Part shown: positions 50,088-58,011 of the stretch, one piece after another
Position numbering within the stretch: position 1 is the stretch's first letter
Layout of the letters: each line of letters opens with the position of its first letter
Source of the DNA: Peredibacter starrii
Lineage (GTDB): Bacteria > Bdellovibrionota > Bacteriovoracia > Bacteriovoracales > Bacteriovoracaceae
Length of the DNA: 64,000 nucleotides
Assembly: GCF_034259205.1 (NCBI RefSeq)
Contig: NZ_CP139487.1
Span: 3,844,001-3,908,000 of the forward strand
Reading direction: 5' to 3'
Position numbers and translations under genes: made by a program
Notes under the pieces: model-generated
What the model was told of the DNA's origin: nothing
What the model saw: only the letters and a program-made list of their open reading frames with translations
Databases searched by the model: none

Positions 50088-52778
50088 ATGGCGCCAGTGA
50101 CAAAACGGACCCACGAGCAGGGACAAATTAGTATCTTCTTTTCAGCTTCGCTGATCGTGCTGATTTCTATTATCGCGTTCGTGATTAACATTGGTCTATT
50201 TGTGAAAGCGAAGATCAATCTTCAGAACGCCACCGATGCGGCAGCTTTTTCCGGGGCCGCAGTTCAAGCGAGACAACTGACAAAGATCGCCTATCTCAAT
50301 TGGGAAATGAGAAACATCTACAAAGAGTGGATGTATAAGTATTATGTCGTCGGAAATCTAAACGTTGAAGATGTAGAAAAGCCAAGTGGTGGCGACGTGA
50401 TGAAGTACAATCTTCGTCCGGATGAGAACGTTCTAAGTGGTGTGGTGACAAGAGATCCATACAACATCCCTGCGGTTTGTATTCACATCGCGGGATCAAA
50501 AACAAATATCTGTAAGCGCTACTCTATTCCCGGTCTTCCTGAATTTGGTTCATCTAACCTTCCTGGTGCTGAAGAAGCTTCTCGTGCTTTCATGGATACA
50601 TTGATTGCAACCAAAGTGAATGACTGCGTAGACCGTACTCGTTTGAACATGCTGGTTGCGACCACTTGGACATATAACGTTCTTGCCAGCGATATGGATT
50701 CGTCACTCGCTGGACGAGCTCCTGCCATTCTTGCTGACAGACAAGGTGCATGGCCTCGCGCTGTTGAACTTGGTCTTCGTATTCGAAATTTAGAATACGC
50801 CATGAACCGCCCAGCAGTTTATCAAGGTGTATGTAACGATACTGGCGCTCCAACGAAGACCAACTGCCAAGTTGGAATCAATGATGTTGTTCAAGAAAGA
50901 AAGTTAGGTAACGAAAGAGTTCTGAAGGCCTTCTACTCGGGTTACAGAAATCTTGGTAACTCTACAAACAATGAAATGAAAGCGACATTCACGCTTTCAG
51001 AAATTCCACCGAAAGGCATGACCTTCACTCGTCCTGCCGACGCTAGTTACCTCTTAGTTCCTTCGGATAAGGCCAGCACCTATACAAAACAATGGGTGGA
51101 TCTAAAGCTCATGATGGTTAACTACGCCATCTTCTACGCGGCGATGATTCCGAGAGCAGAAAGAGACACTTCCGGTGCTTGTGACGTGACAAAAGTTGCG
51201 ATTCCAGTTCCTGGTTATCCGATGGGATTCTACAAAAATCCTGAAGTTCAAACTTACTATGCGGTTCGCGGTGAAGCTGAATTCGTTGGTCTCTTTAATC
51301 CATTCGCAAATGATACTGTGAAACTCACTGCCTACTCTGCGGCGAGACCATTCGGTGGAAGAATTGGCCCGATGCTGTTCGTTCAAAAACCTGGTTCGGA
51401 TTACTTCACTGGTCGAACTGACCGTTTGAAATTTCGCTCAGTACCTTACATCACTTCGTATGATTTCCTGGGAACTCAGTTAAGAGGCGGAGGCGCACTT
51501 CAGGCCAACCAATTTGAACCAGGTGTACCACTTCCGATCAATACCACTTCTAATCCGGGCCCATTTTGGCTGACCAATGAATCAGATCCACTGGGTGGAC
51601 TTCTTGCCGATGCATCTGGGGTAAAATTTGGTGTTCCGAATCTGGTCTATGATTATCAAACGCCACACTCTAGTGAAGGCTACACTCTCGCGAGTGAGAA
51701 GATTTACAAAATTAGCTCGGCAAATCCTGGTTCTGAACAACCAGTTGGTCTTTACAGTAAACATCAGTTCAATGCTTTCAAAGGTCCGGCCCTTAGTGCT
51801 AACAATGCTATCTCTCCGGAAGATCTTGATGCCGAAATCGCTCGCGTAAGAGCACCGACAAGTTATGAGGCCGCCAATTACCTCATTCCATCTCCCAATA
51901 AATTTAACATTGAAAATGGAATGGACTCGTTCGGATTCATCGGTGGCGAAGGCACTCCACTTAAAAGCGGTGTGACTCGTTATGAATCAAACATCTACGC
52001 CCCTCTCTACAAATCAGGCACAGATCAGGAAGATATTCTTTTCGAGAACACTGCAACTGTGACTTCAACCATTTTCGAATTTATGCGTGCTCAGGAAACT
52101 GGTATGCGTAAATATAAAATGGCCCTAAACAAGGCCGCTCAAATTATCGACGCTCAGAAAGGCAGAATTGCAGGTGGAGCGAAGAACTCTGCCCCAGGTT
52201 ATGAAAGAGCTGCCCAAGGTGTTTCCGATATCAATATGGGAGACCCGAATCTGGATCAGAATCCGGCGAGCTGTAACAGTATTGCGGGCCAGTTTTTGTA
52301 TTTCTACTATGGCGGCGGTGTGGGTCCAGACCAAGTACAAAATCCTGCGGGCTGTCCAAAACCGCTGGGCACCATGATCAGCGAGTACTTTGCTTCTTCT
52401 GCGAATGATCCGACGTTCAATCCGACTCATTACCGCTTCAGCTTCTCGTGGCCAACAAGTGCTTCGGGAGCTGCTGGAAAGCAGTTTTTTACGGCCTATA
52501 TGCCAGGTCCATTCACGGGAATCGGTGATGATGGACAATTCAGTAACCCAATTCCAGGCTCCAATATATCTGAGAATATGCGCCGCAACTTTTACTCAAC
52601 CAAGTTCGTTACTCTTGACTCACTGCTTGGTTCGGGTGGGTACAGCCCAGCATCTAACTTCAATATTATGTCCGAAGGGACCCCATCTGGTGCAGATCAG
52701 GACATCAAACCTACCCAGTTTGCAAACCCACTCGATCCAGACATCATTGGGTCTGATTTAAACACCATTAAGTATTAA
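50088..52778 (+). CDS. TadG-like Flp-pilus-type pseudopilin-domain protein
   Basis: The 896-residue protein opens with QGQISIFFSASLIVLISIIAFVINIGLFV and then KINLQNATDAAAFSGA, the N-terminal helix and following motif of the TadE/TadG group of tight-adherence pilus proteins. The large rest (about 830 residues) is a Tyr/Asn/Pro-rich extracytoplasmic region with a few cysteines. TadG usually sits in the inner membrane and works with a Tad secretion system; no other tad genes are in this window. The start codon has no clear ribosome site, so the exact N-terminus is uncertain. Confidence 0.78.
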   Translation: MAPVTKRTHEQGQISIFFSASLIVLISIIAFVINIGLFVKAKINLQNATDAAAFSGAAVQARQLTKIAYLNWEMRNIYKEWMYKYYVVGNLNVEDVEKPSGGDVMKYNLRPDENVLSGVVTRDPYNIPAVCIHIAGSKTNICKRYSIPGLPEFGSSNLPGAEEASRAFMDTLIATKVNDCVDRTRLNMLVATTWTYNVLASDMDSSLAGRAPAILADRQGAWPRAVELGLRIRNLEYAMNRPAVYQGVCNDTGAPTKTNCQVGINDVVQERKLGNERVLKAFYSGYRNLGNSTNNEMKATFTLSEIPPKGMTFTRPADASYLLVPSDKASTYTKQWVDLKLMMVNYAIFYAAMIPRAERDTSGACDVTKVAIPVPGYPMGFYKNPEVQTYYAVRGEAEFVGLFNPFANDTVKLTAYSAARPFGGRIGPMLFVQKPGSDYFTGRTDRLKFRSVPYITSYDFLGTQLRGGGALQANQFEPGVPLPINTTSNPGPFWLTNESDPLGGLLADASGVKFGVPNLVYDYQTPHSSEGYTLASEKIYKISSANPGSEQPVGLYSKHQFNAFKGPALSANNAISPEDLDAEIARVRAPTSYEAANYLIPSPNKFNIENGMDSFGFIGGEGTPLKSGVTRYESNIYAPLYKSGTDQEDILFENTATVTSTIFEFMRAQETGMRKYKMALNKAAQIIDAQKGRIAGGAKNSAPGYERAAQGVSDINMGDPNLDQNPASCNSIAGQFLYFYYGGGVGPDQVQNPAGCPKPLGTMISEYFASSANDPTFNPTHYRFSFSWPTSASGAAGKQFFTAYMPGPFTGIGDDGQFSNPIPGSNISENMRRNFYSTKFVTLDSLLGSGGYSPASNFNIMSEGTPSGADQDIKPTQFANPLDPDIIGSDLNTIKY

Positions 52779-52862
52779 TATTTCTACTCTTGATTAGACC
52801 CCTGGCCACCCTTTATAATAAGGTTGTCTAAAACCACCTTTCACTTCATCAAAGGATCTTTT

Positions 52863-53489
52863 GTGGCTACGAAAAAGACCAAAAAAGTAACAAAAAAAGC
52901 ACCTGCTAAAGCTGCTAAAAAAGCACCTGCTAAGAAGGCCGCTCCTAAAAAAGTAACTAAGAAAGCTGCTCCTAAAAAGGCCGCTCCAAAAAAAGTAACA
53001 AAGAAAGCTGCTCCTAAAAAGGCCGCTCCAAAAAAAGCTGCTAAGAAAGTTGCTGCGAAACCAGCTGCTAAAAAAGCCGCTGCTCCTAAGAAAGCTCCAG
53101 CGAAAGCTGCTACTCCGAAGGCCGCTCCTAAAGCTGCACCAAAAGCCGCTGCCAAAGAGAAAAAGGCCATCACTCCAGAAGTGGTTGCTCCAAAAGTTCC
53201 AGCTCACGCTCAATCTATTAACGATGACTACACAGCTGATTCACTAAACGACGACTTCGATGCTGAATTCGATTCAGACGAAGAAGAAGAAGGTGAAGCG
53301 AAGCCCGCTGACGAAGCTGCCGATGAAGATGAAGAAGGCAGTTACGGTTACGGCTGGGGATATGAAGAAGGTCTAGACTCTCCTGAAGATGAGGAAGAGG
53401 AAGACGAAATGGACGAAGACGCTGAATACGTTAAAGGTCCAAAGAAAAAGTCTGATGAAGAAGAAGACGAAGATGATGAAGACTACTAG
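52863..53489 (+). CDS. Histone H1-like Lys/Ala/Pro-rich protein with acidic tail
   Basis: The GTG at 52863 follows AAAGGA by six bases and is preferred to a TTG at 52824. The 208-residue protein starts with about 105 residues of repeated KKAAPKKAAPKKVTKKA units, as in histone H1-like bacterial proteins such as AlgR3/Hc1, which bind DNA nonspecifically. The last about 90 residues are strongly acidic (many Asp/Glu, also YGYGWGYEEG). This bipolar charge is unusual for H1-like proteins. Repeats are visible in DNA but are coding. A terminator follows. Confidence 0.82.
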   Translation: MATKKTKKVTKKAPAKAAKKAPAKKAAPKKVTKKAAPKKAAPKKVTKKAAPKKAAPKKAAKKVAAKPAAKKAAAPKKAPAKAATPKAAPKAAPKAAAKEKKAITPEVVAPKVPAHAQSINDDYTADSLNDDFDAEFDSDEEEEGEAKPADEAADEDEEGSYGYGWGYEEGLDSPEDEEEEDEMDEDAEYVKGPKKKSDEEEDEDDEDY

Positions 53490-53499
53490 ATAGTAGAGA

Positions 53500-53525
53500 A
53501 TGGCCCCGTTTGGGGCCATTTTTGT
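53500..53525 (+). terminator. Terminator after the H1-like gene
   Basis: Perfect 8-bp stem ATGGCCCC / GGGGCCAT with a GTTT loop, then TTTTTG, ten bases after the stop. Confidence 0.92.
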
Positions 53526-53539
53526 TTGAGAGGTGTTTT

Positions 53540-53818
53540 ATGAAGAAATTAGAACTTTATTTTTTCCCGCAATGTCCTTACTGCCAGATTGTAGAATCTG
53601 CTCTGAGAGTGACTGGTCTGGAGAACAGTGTAACTTATTATGACATTCATGATGAGCCACACAGAAAAGAAGAGCTTATCAAGATGACCGGCCGTGGAAC
53701 TGTTCCATGTCTTGTGATCGATGGTAAACCGATGCATGAATCACGTGATATTGCAGACTGGTTACACAAATACGCAAAAGAAATTGCTCACGGCGGAGAT
53801 CAAGTAAGTGGAAATTAG
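53540..53818 (+). CDS. Glutaredoxin-like protein
   Basis: The ATG at 53540 has AGAGG about six bases upstream; a longer frame reads through the terminator. The 92-residue protein has the thioredoxin-fold active site FFPQCPYCQI near the N-terminus, cis-Pro in GTVPCLVIDG and the glutathione-binding ESRDIADWL. It fits a dithiol glutaredoxin, reducing disulphides with glutathione. Its end overlaps the start of the HD phosphohydrolase gene. Confidence 0.9.
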   Translation: MKKLELYFFPQCPYCQIVESALRVTGLENSVTYYDIHDEPHRKEELIKMTGRGTVPCLVIDGKPMHESRDIADWLHKYAKEIAHGGDQVSGN

Positions 53819-55097
53819 AGACCCGGTACATGGTTCGATTCCTATTCACGATGCTGAAATAGAAATTCTTGAACACCCTTTTTTTCAGCGTCTTAGGAAC
53901 ATCAAACAACTGGGTTTCTCAGAGTATGTTTTTCCAGGGGCGACTCACACTCGTTATTTGCATTCCATCGGAGTGATGAACGTCTCGACTTTGGTTTTCA
54001 ATAGCCTTTTTAAAGATCAGAATTCAAAAGACATCCAACGACTGAAGGAAAGTCTTCGTCTTGGATGTCTTCTTCACGATATTGGTCACGCTCCCCTTTC
54101 TCACTCGACTGAATCAGTAATGCCGATGGTGAGTGCTTTGAAACTTCCAAAACAGTTTCAAGGAAAAGAAAGACAGGCTTCGCATGAGGACTATACGATT
54201 AAATCCATCACGGACAGTTCTTTCACTCAGTCCTTCAAAGGAGTGACGAGAGAATTTGGCATTGATCCTAATGCCATTGCTGAACTTGTGATCGGTGAAT
54301 CAAAAAATCCGGACTACTTTACAGTTGGTGGCGTGAACTACTTCCCGCTTCTTCATCAACTCGTGTCTTCAGAAATGGACTGCGACAGAATGGACTATCT
54401 TCTGCGTGATAGTTATTTCTGTGGTGTGAGTTACGGTAAATTTGATCTGGATTGGATCATCGACAACATGAAAGTGTGTGTTGAGAATAATCAAGCGTTC
54501 CTGGGAATCTCAGAGCGCGCGATTTCGACTTTCGATGATTTCCTTCTTTCGCGCTTCCATATGTTCATGATGGTTTACTTCCACTACCGCGCGGTTTGTT
54601 TGGAACAAATGCTCATGCGCTACTTTGATAGCGAAAAGAATGAATATTCTATTCCAGCGGATATTGAAGCTTATCTTGAACACGACGACGCTTATCTGAT
54701 GAGGGTCCTTCGTAAATCAGATAACGTATGGGCCAAGAGAATCGTAAGAAACTCAATTCCAAAAAAGATCCTTGAGACCTTTGGAACTGTTCACCTTCAG
54801 CAGATGCATGATCTTGAAAAATACATGAAGTCGCAAAATATCGACTACATCAAGTGTTCTTCTACCGGTCGACTGTCAAAGTACTACAGTGCTACTTCAC
54901 CTCAGGAAGTTTATCCGATGAAGGTGCTACGAGAGTCTTCACTCGCTAAAGGTCATCGCACGATTAAGAACATCCAGGAAGCGACAGATCTATTCACGAA
55001 ATACAGTGAATCTCATGCGGTTAACCGTATTCACTGTGACTTCGAAGAACTTACACCTAATCAGCAGGCCGAAATCCTAAAGATCATTCAGGCCTAG
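53808..55097 (+). CDS. HD domain phosphohydrolase
   Basis: The GTG start is about ten bases after GGAG and overlaps the glutaredoxin stop. The 429-residue protein has the dGTPase/SAMHD1-like layout: EIRDPVHGSI, FQRLRNIKQLG, FPGATHTRYLHSIGV with the first metal His, LLHDIGHAPLSHSTE with the His-Asp pair, and MDCDRMDYLLRDSYFCG. Such proteins hydrolyse nucleotides; the related bacterial group is often called metal-dependent phosphohydrolase. The precise substrate is unknown. Confidence 0.92.
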   Translation: MEIRDPVHGSIPIHDAEIEILEHPFFQRLRNIKQLGFSEYVFPGATHTRYLHSIGVMNVSTLVFNSLFKDQNSKDIQRLKESLRLGCLLHDIGHAPLSHSTESVMPMVSALKLPKQFQGKERQASHEDYTIKSITDSSFTQSFKGVTREFGIDPNAIAELVIGESKNPDYFTVGGVNYFPLLHQLVSSEMDCDRMDYLLRDSYFCGVSYGKFDLDWIIDNMKVCVENNQAFLGISERAISTFDDFLLSRFHMFMMVYFHYRAVCLEQMLMRYFDSEKNEYSIPADIEAYLEHDDAYLMRVLRKSDNVWAKRIVRNSIPKKILETFGTVHLQQMHDLEKYMKSQNIDYIKCSSTGRLSKYYSATSPQEVYPMKVLRESSLAKGHRTIKNIQEATDLFTKYSESHAVNRIHCDFEELTPNQQAEILKIIQA

Positions 55098-55098
55098 T

Positions 55099-55758
55099 AT
55101 GTATAAGTTTTTTCTCTATTCGATGCTCATGATATTGTATCTAGGACTCGCGAAGGCGCTCTCGCCTTCCGAGCTCGGTGTGCAATATCTTCAGAACGAG
55201 AAGGCCTTTTCGAAAGTCATTAAGGCCCCACTTGCCACTGCCATTTTGGTGGATACTCATGCCACTGGTTTTCTCATCAAGACGTATTATCAAAAGTATC
55301 GAGTCATTAGTGGCTATGATTCAGTGGAAGAAGTGATTGTTAGAACCAGTAAAGAGTTCGCGAAGAAGAATCTCGCGAATGTCGGCCTGTCACTTTACCG
55401 CAGAATTGATGATAAAGAAGAGTTCTTACCACTGCCTCCGGGAAGCCTCTATTTAGGAAACCGTGAGTTTGGTGAGTGGAAAACGAATAAAAAGGGCGTC
55501 GTAAAATGGCGCTTTAATAAATCGTTTAAGAACTTTCCGAAATATCTCGGTTGGGGAAACTTCCGTCCGACTGAAGAATTCTATCAACAGATGCGCTCAA
55601 GCGTGACCTTGAATCGACCTTTCTACGGACTGAAAAACGAGTTTGGTCCCAAGGGCCGCATTACTCAGGAGAACTTTCCTCATTTCTTCAAAGATGAACG
55701 TATGAAGAAAGTAGAAATGAAGACTCTCCTGATTGAATATTTTAAAGAGAACTTTTAA
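55099..55758 (+). CDS. Exported protein of unknown function, possible L,D-transpeptidase relative
   Basis: The 219-residue product has a signal peptide (cleavage near LAKA). The rest includes an alternating beta-strand pattern with FLPLPPGSLYLGNREFGEW, SFKNFPKYLGWGNFRP and TLNRPFYGLKNEFGPKGRI. The last part recalls the substrate side of L,D-transpeptidase or related domains, but the essential Cys and His of YkuD proteins are missing, so I do not assign it. The start is one base after the HD gene stop, with no strong ribosome site, so it is likely coupled. Confidence 0.6.
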   Translation: MYKFFLYSMLMILYLGLAKALSPSELGVQYLQNEKAFSKVIKAPLATAILVDTHATGFLIKTYYQKYRVISGYDSVEEVIVRTSKEFAKKNLANVGLSLYRRIDDKEEFLPLPPGSLYLGNREFGEWKTNKKGVVKWRFNKSFKNFPKYLGWGNFRPTEEFYQQMRSSVTLNRPFYGLKNEFGPKGRITQENFPHFFKDERMKKVEMKTLLIEYFKENF

Positions 55759-55767
55759 GGAAAAAAT

Positions 55768-56670
55768 ATGGCCGAGATTTTTGACAGGCTCGTCATTCGC
55801 TTACTTTTGGCAATTTTCGTGTGCTTCATGATTTGGGTGTATCGTTACGCCCACGTGATTTTTTACCCGACGGTGAAACGTCAGGTGCTGAAGAAAATTA
55901 ATCCGGCGGAAAATCCAGCGGACGCTCTTCACCTCTTTTCTCGATTGGTGGGGATTGCGCTGATCTTCTCTTCGATTTCTTTTAACGAAGCCTCTGGTTT
56001 CTTTTTAAGTATCTTCCACTTCGCGGTTTGGGGAACCATCGCGATTGTGCTTTATCTACTTTCGCTCTTTATCATTGAGTCGATCGTGTTCTACAACTTT
56101 GATTACACAGATGAGATCCTGAAGCGCAAAAACATGTGTTATGCCTTCATTAGCTTCTGTCACGCTATCGTGATCGCGTACCTAACCAGAACCGTGATGC
56201 TTGAAGCGGAGAACTCACTGGTGATTCTCCTGGTGCTTTGGCTTTATATGCTCGTGATCGTTGGCTTCTCAGTTAAGTACTTCACTTTGATTAGCCGTCT
56301 GACTTTCAATAAGCTCATGATGCAGAAGAACCTTTCCCTGTGTTTTGCTTACGGCGGATTCACGCTGGGTGCGGGTTTTATTATCGCAAGCTGTTTTGAT
56401 CAGGAACATTACGACATTACCGTTTACTGTATTCAGGTTCTCTTAAAGACCATCCTGTCGCTGATCATCTTCCCGATCTTTAAAAAGGGTCTGATGAAGA
56501 TTTTCCCGGTGAAACTAGGCGAAGAGCGCGGCCATGAAGGTCTTATTGAAGAAGACCGTCAGAGCTATGGTTATGGATTCTATGAAGGTGCCGTTTTCAT
56601 TGCTGGCGCAATCCTGACTACAATGATCGTGAATCGCATCCAATTCGGTACAATTTACCCATTCTTCTAG
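55768..56670 (+). CDS. Polytopic membrane protein, DUF350-like
   Basis: The 300-residue protein has about eight hydrophobic helices. The segment YTDEILKRKNMCYAFISFCHAIVIAYLTRTV resembles the DUF350 repeat, and a similar helix pattern occurs in the second half (about residues 195-260), so it may be a two-repeat member. DUF350 proteins are inner-membrane proteins of unknown role. AAGGAAAAAAT precedes the ATG. Confidence 0.72.
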   Translation: MAEIFDRLVIRLLLAIFVCFMIWVYRYAHVIFYPTVKRQVLKKINPAENPADALHLFSRLVGIALIFSSISFNEASGFFLSIFHFAVWGTIAIVLYLLSLFIIESIVFYNFDYTDEILKRKNMCYAFISFCHAIVIAYLTRTVMLEAENSLVILLVLWLYMLVIVGFSVKYFTLISRLTFNKLMMQKNLSLCFAYGGFTLGAGFIIASCFDQEHYDITVYCIQVLLKTILSLIIFPIFKKGLMKIFPVKLGEERGHEGLIEEDRQSYGYGFYEGAVFIAGAILTTMIVNRIQFGTIYPFF

Positions 56671-56676
56671 TAGGGG

Positions 56677-56708
56677 CACCCTCTGGTAAAATGAAAGACC
56701 AGAGGGTG
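56677..56708 (+). promoter_or_regulatory. Hairpin covering the ribosome site of the rhodanese-like gene
   Basis: An 11- to 12-bp perfect inverted repeat, CACCCTCTGGT / ACCAGAGGGTG with a ten-base loop, lies between two genes. Its right arm contains AGAGGG, the ribosome site for the ATG at 56714. It may be a terminator for the upstream gene, but it lacks a T-run, so translational control is also possible. Confidence 0.5.
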
Positions 56709-56713
56709 TTCTT

Positions 56714-57232
56714 ATGAGTAATAAAATTCAAAACGTTTTCTCCCAGCTTCAGCATTTTGAAGAGCATATCGGACATCTTGAGGCCCGTATTCTGGAACTA
56801 GAACAACGAATCGAACAACTTATTCAAATTGAACGTAACCACCTTATTCGTGTGAAAAATCGCGAAGAGGTTTCAGATGATTTCCTATTCCATGGCCGTC
56901 GTTATCAGGACCTCTCTCCTGAGAAGGCATGGAAGCTGTATAACAATAAAGATTTTGATTTTATCCTGATCGATATCTCGGCGGCGGACTTTGCTCCTGA
57001 GAATAAGATTCCAGAGGCCCTGCACATTCCTTGGGAAGTGTTTCCGGAAAGATTCATGGAAATCACCAGCAAGACCACGCCTATTTTCTTCATCTCAGAA
57101 GATGGTGCGACCTCAGTTCTAGCTTGTGAATTTATGGTGAAGCGCGGTTACTTCAACTGTAACAACATCTCGGGTGGTTATAGACATTGGAAGGGAAATC
57201 AGCTTTCAATCGTAAAAGAGCAAACTGCCTAG
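56714..57232 (+). CDS. Coiled-coil plus rhodanese-like domain protein with Cys-to-Ser active site
   Basis: The 172-residue protein starts with a coiled coil (about residues 5-50: FEEHIGHLEARILELEQRIEQLI). The rest is a rhodanese-like domain with DLSPEKAWKLYNN, ILIDIS, IPEALHIPWE and NNISGGYRHWKG. At the catalytic loop, where active members have C-x-x-G, it reads FISEDGATS, so the Cys is replaced by Ser. It should therefore be inactive as a sulphurtransferase and may be a structural or binding domain. Confidence 0.85.
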   Translation: MSNKIQNVFSQLQHFEEHIGHLEARILELEQRIEQLIQIERNHLIRVKNREEVSDDFLFHGRRYQDLSPEKAWKLYNNKDFDFILIDISAADFAPENKIPEALHIPWEVFPERFMEITSKTTPIFFISEDGATSVLACEFMVKRGYFNCNNISGGYRHWKGNQLSIVKEQTA

Positions 57233-57684
57233 ATCAGGCTGCCCTTAGTTTGATTCTCTAAAAGCTCACGATAAAGATTATCCAGCATGAGTTCAACGCG
57301 ATCGAGCTCAACCTCACCTAGTTTGGTGGTGTATTGGCGTTCGAGATCATTCGTTACTTGGAGAAGGTTCAGCTTAAATTTTTCGCCGTAATCAGTGAGG
57401 AACACCAGCTGCTCACGTTTGTCCTGATCGGAGTGCGCGCGCTTGATATAGCCGCGTTTTTCGAGCTCATTGAGGTGTGAAGTCATGGTCTGCTTCTTCA
57501 GACCACACGCCTTCCCGATCATCTTGATGGATGGACCATCGTTTTCGGAAAGATACATTAGAATTTCCAGGAAGCTTGGGCGAAGATCGTTGAAGCCACG
57601 AGACTGAAGCTCTTTAATGAGCTCAATCGAGTAAACTCGATAGATTTTTTTTAGCAAACTTCCGATGTTAGCAATTCTCTTCAT
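57229..57684 (-). CDS. MarR family transcriptional regulator
   Basis: The 151-residue protein has the MarR winged helix fold, with the recognition region ASIKMIGKACGLKKQTMTSHLNELEKRGYI (starting PSIKM in the sequence) and wing HSDQDKREQLVFLTDYG. MarR proteins bind a palindrome as dimers and usually repress their own gene. A perfect inverted repeat lies directly before its ATG (see 57685-57723). The gene ends four bases inside the rhodanese-like gene, which is convergent with it. Confidence 0.93.
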   Translation of the reverse strand: MKRIANIGSLLKKIYRVYSIELIKELQSRGFNDLRPSFLEILMYLSENDGPSIKMIGKACGLKKQTMTSHLNELEKRGYIKRAHSDQDKREQLVFLTDYGEKFKLNLLQVTNDLERQYTTKLGEVELDRVELMLDNLYRELLENQTKGSLI

Positions 57685-57723
57685 ATAGTATGACTATCAT
57701 ACTATGACTCGGGTAAAACTCAA
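57685..57723 (-). promoter_or_regulatory. marR promoter with overlapping operator
   Basis: On the minus strand TTGAGT (57718-57723) and TATGAT (57696-57701) are separated by 16 bases, a good sigma-70 promoter. The perfect repeat ATAGTATG-ACTAT-CATACTAT (57685-57705) overlaps the -10 box and ends at the ATG. Transcription would start about five bases before the ATG, so the mRNA is nearly leaderless. Confidence 0.7.
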
Positions 57724-57917
57724 GTCTTTTGAAGAGCACGCTCTAATTCTTCTGGAAGCGGCTTTTTAGGCTGCTGACTCTTTTTATTGATCACTGGTTT
57801 GTCTTCTGAGACCCCATTCATCCACATATCGAGACGAAGGCGCTCTTTCACTGTCATGAAAGGAGAAGCGTGAGCGGCGAAGGTAATGAGAACAATGAGC
57901 GCGATAAGGTATTTCAT
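57720..57917 (-). CDS. Small exported protein
   Basis: The 65-residue product has a signal peptide (MKYLIALIVLITFAAHA) and a short basic, Pro/Lys-rich mature part with SQQPKKPLPEELERAL. No ribosome site is visible before the ATG, so expression is less certain, but the signal peptide is typical. The gene lies directly upstream of the marR promoter on the same strand. Family not recognised. Confidence 0.6.
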   Translation of the reverse strand: MKYLIALIVLITFAAHASPFMTVKERLRLDMWMNGVSEDKPVINKKSQQPKKPLPEELERALQKT

Positions 57918-58011
57918 GAGGAAGTACAGAGCAAGTTGGGTGCCAGTATTTCGAGAGAAAAATGACTAACTTTTAGACAATTTCTGAGATGAGTGTCTGG
58001 AGAATAAACAC

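Noticed and set aside
49859-50218. Minus-strand frame of 119 codons upstream of the TadG-like gene
   Set aside because: It overlaps the TadG-like start and intergenic hairpins, has no ribosome site, and its protein has no plausible composition.
52880-53160. Short tandem repeats that could look like a CRISPR or minisatellite
   Set aside because: They encode the KKAAPKKA-type repeat of the H1-like protein, stay in frame, and lack unique spacers.
52794-53213. Long minus-strand frame opposite the H1-like gene
   Set aside because: It translates to a low-complexity Ser/Phe/Arg chain mirrored from the Lys/Ala repeats and has no ribosome site.
53830-53846. GGTTCGATTCC, a typical tRNA T-loop sequence
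   Set aside because: It lies inside the HD phosphohydrolase gene, coding for the conserved segment VHGSIPIH, and no other tRNA arms are present.
55099-55758. L,D-transpeptidase assignment
   Set aside because: The family's essential Cys and His motif is not visible; the gene is kept as an exported protein of unknown function.
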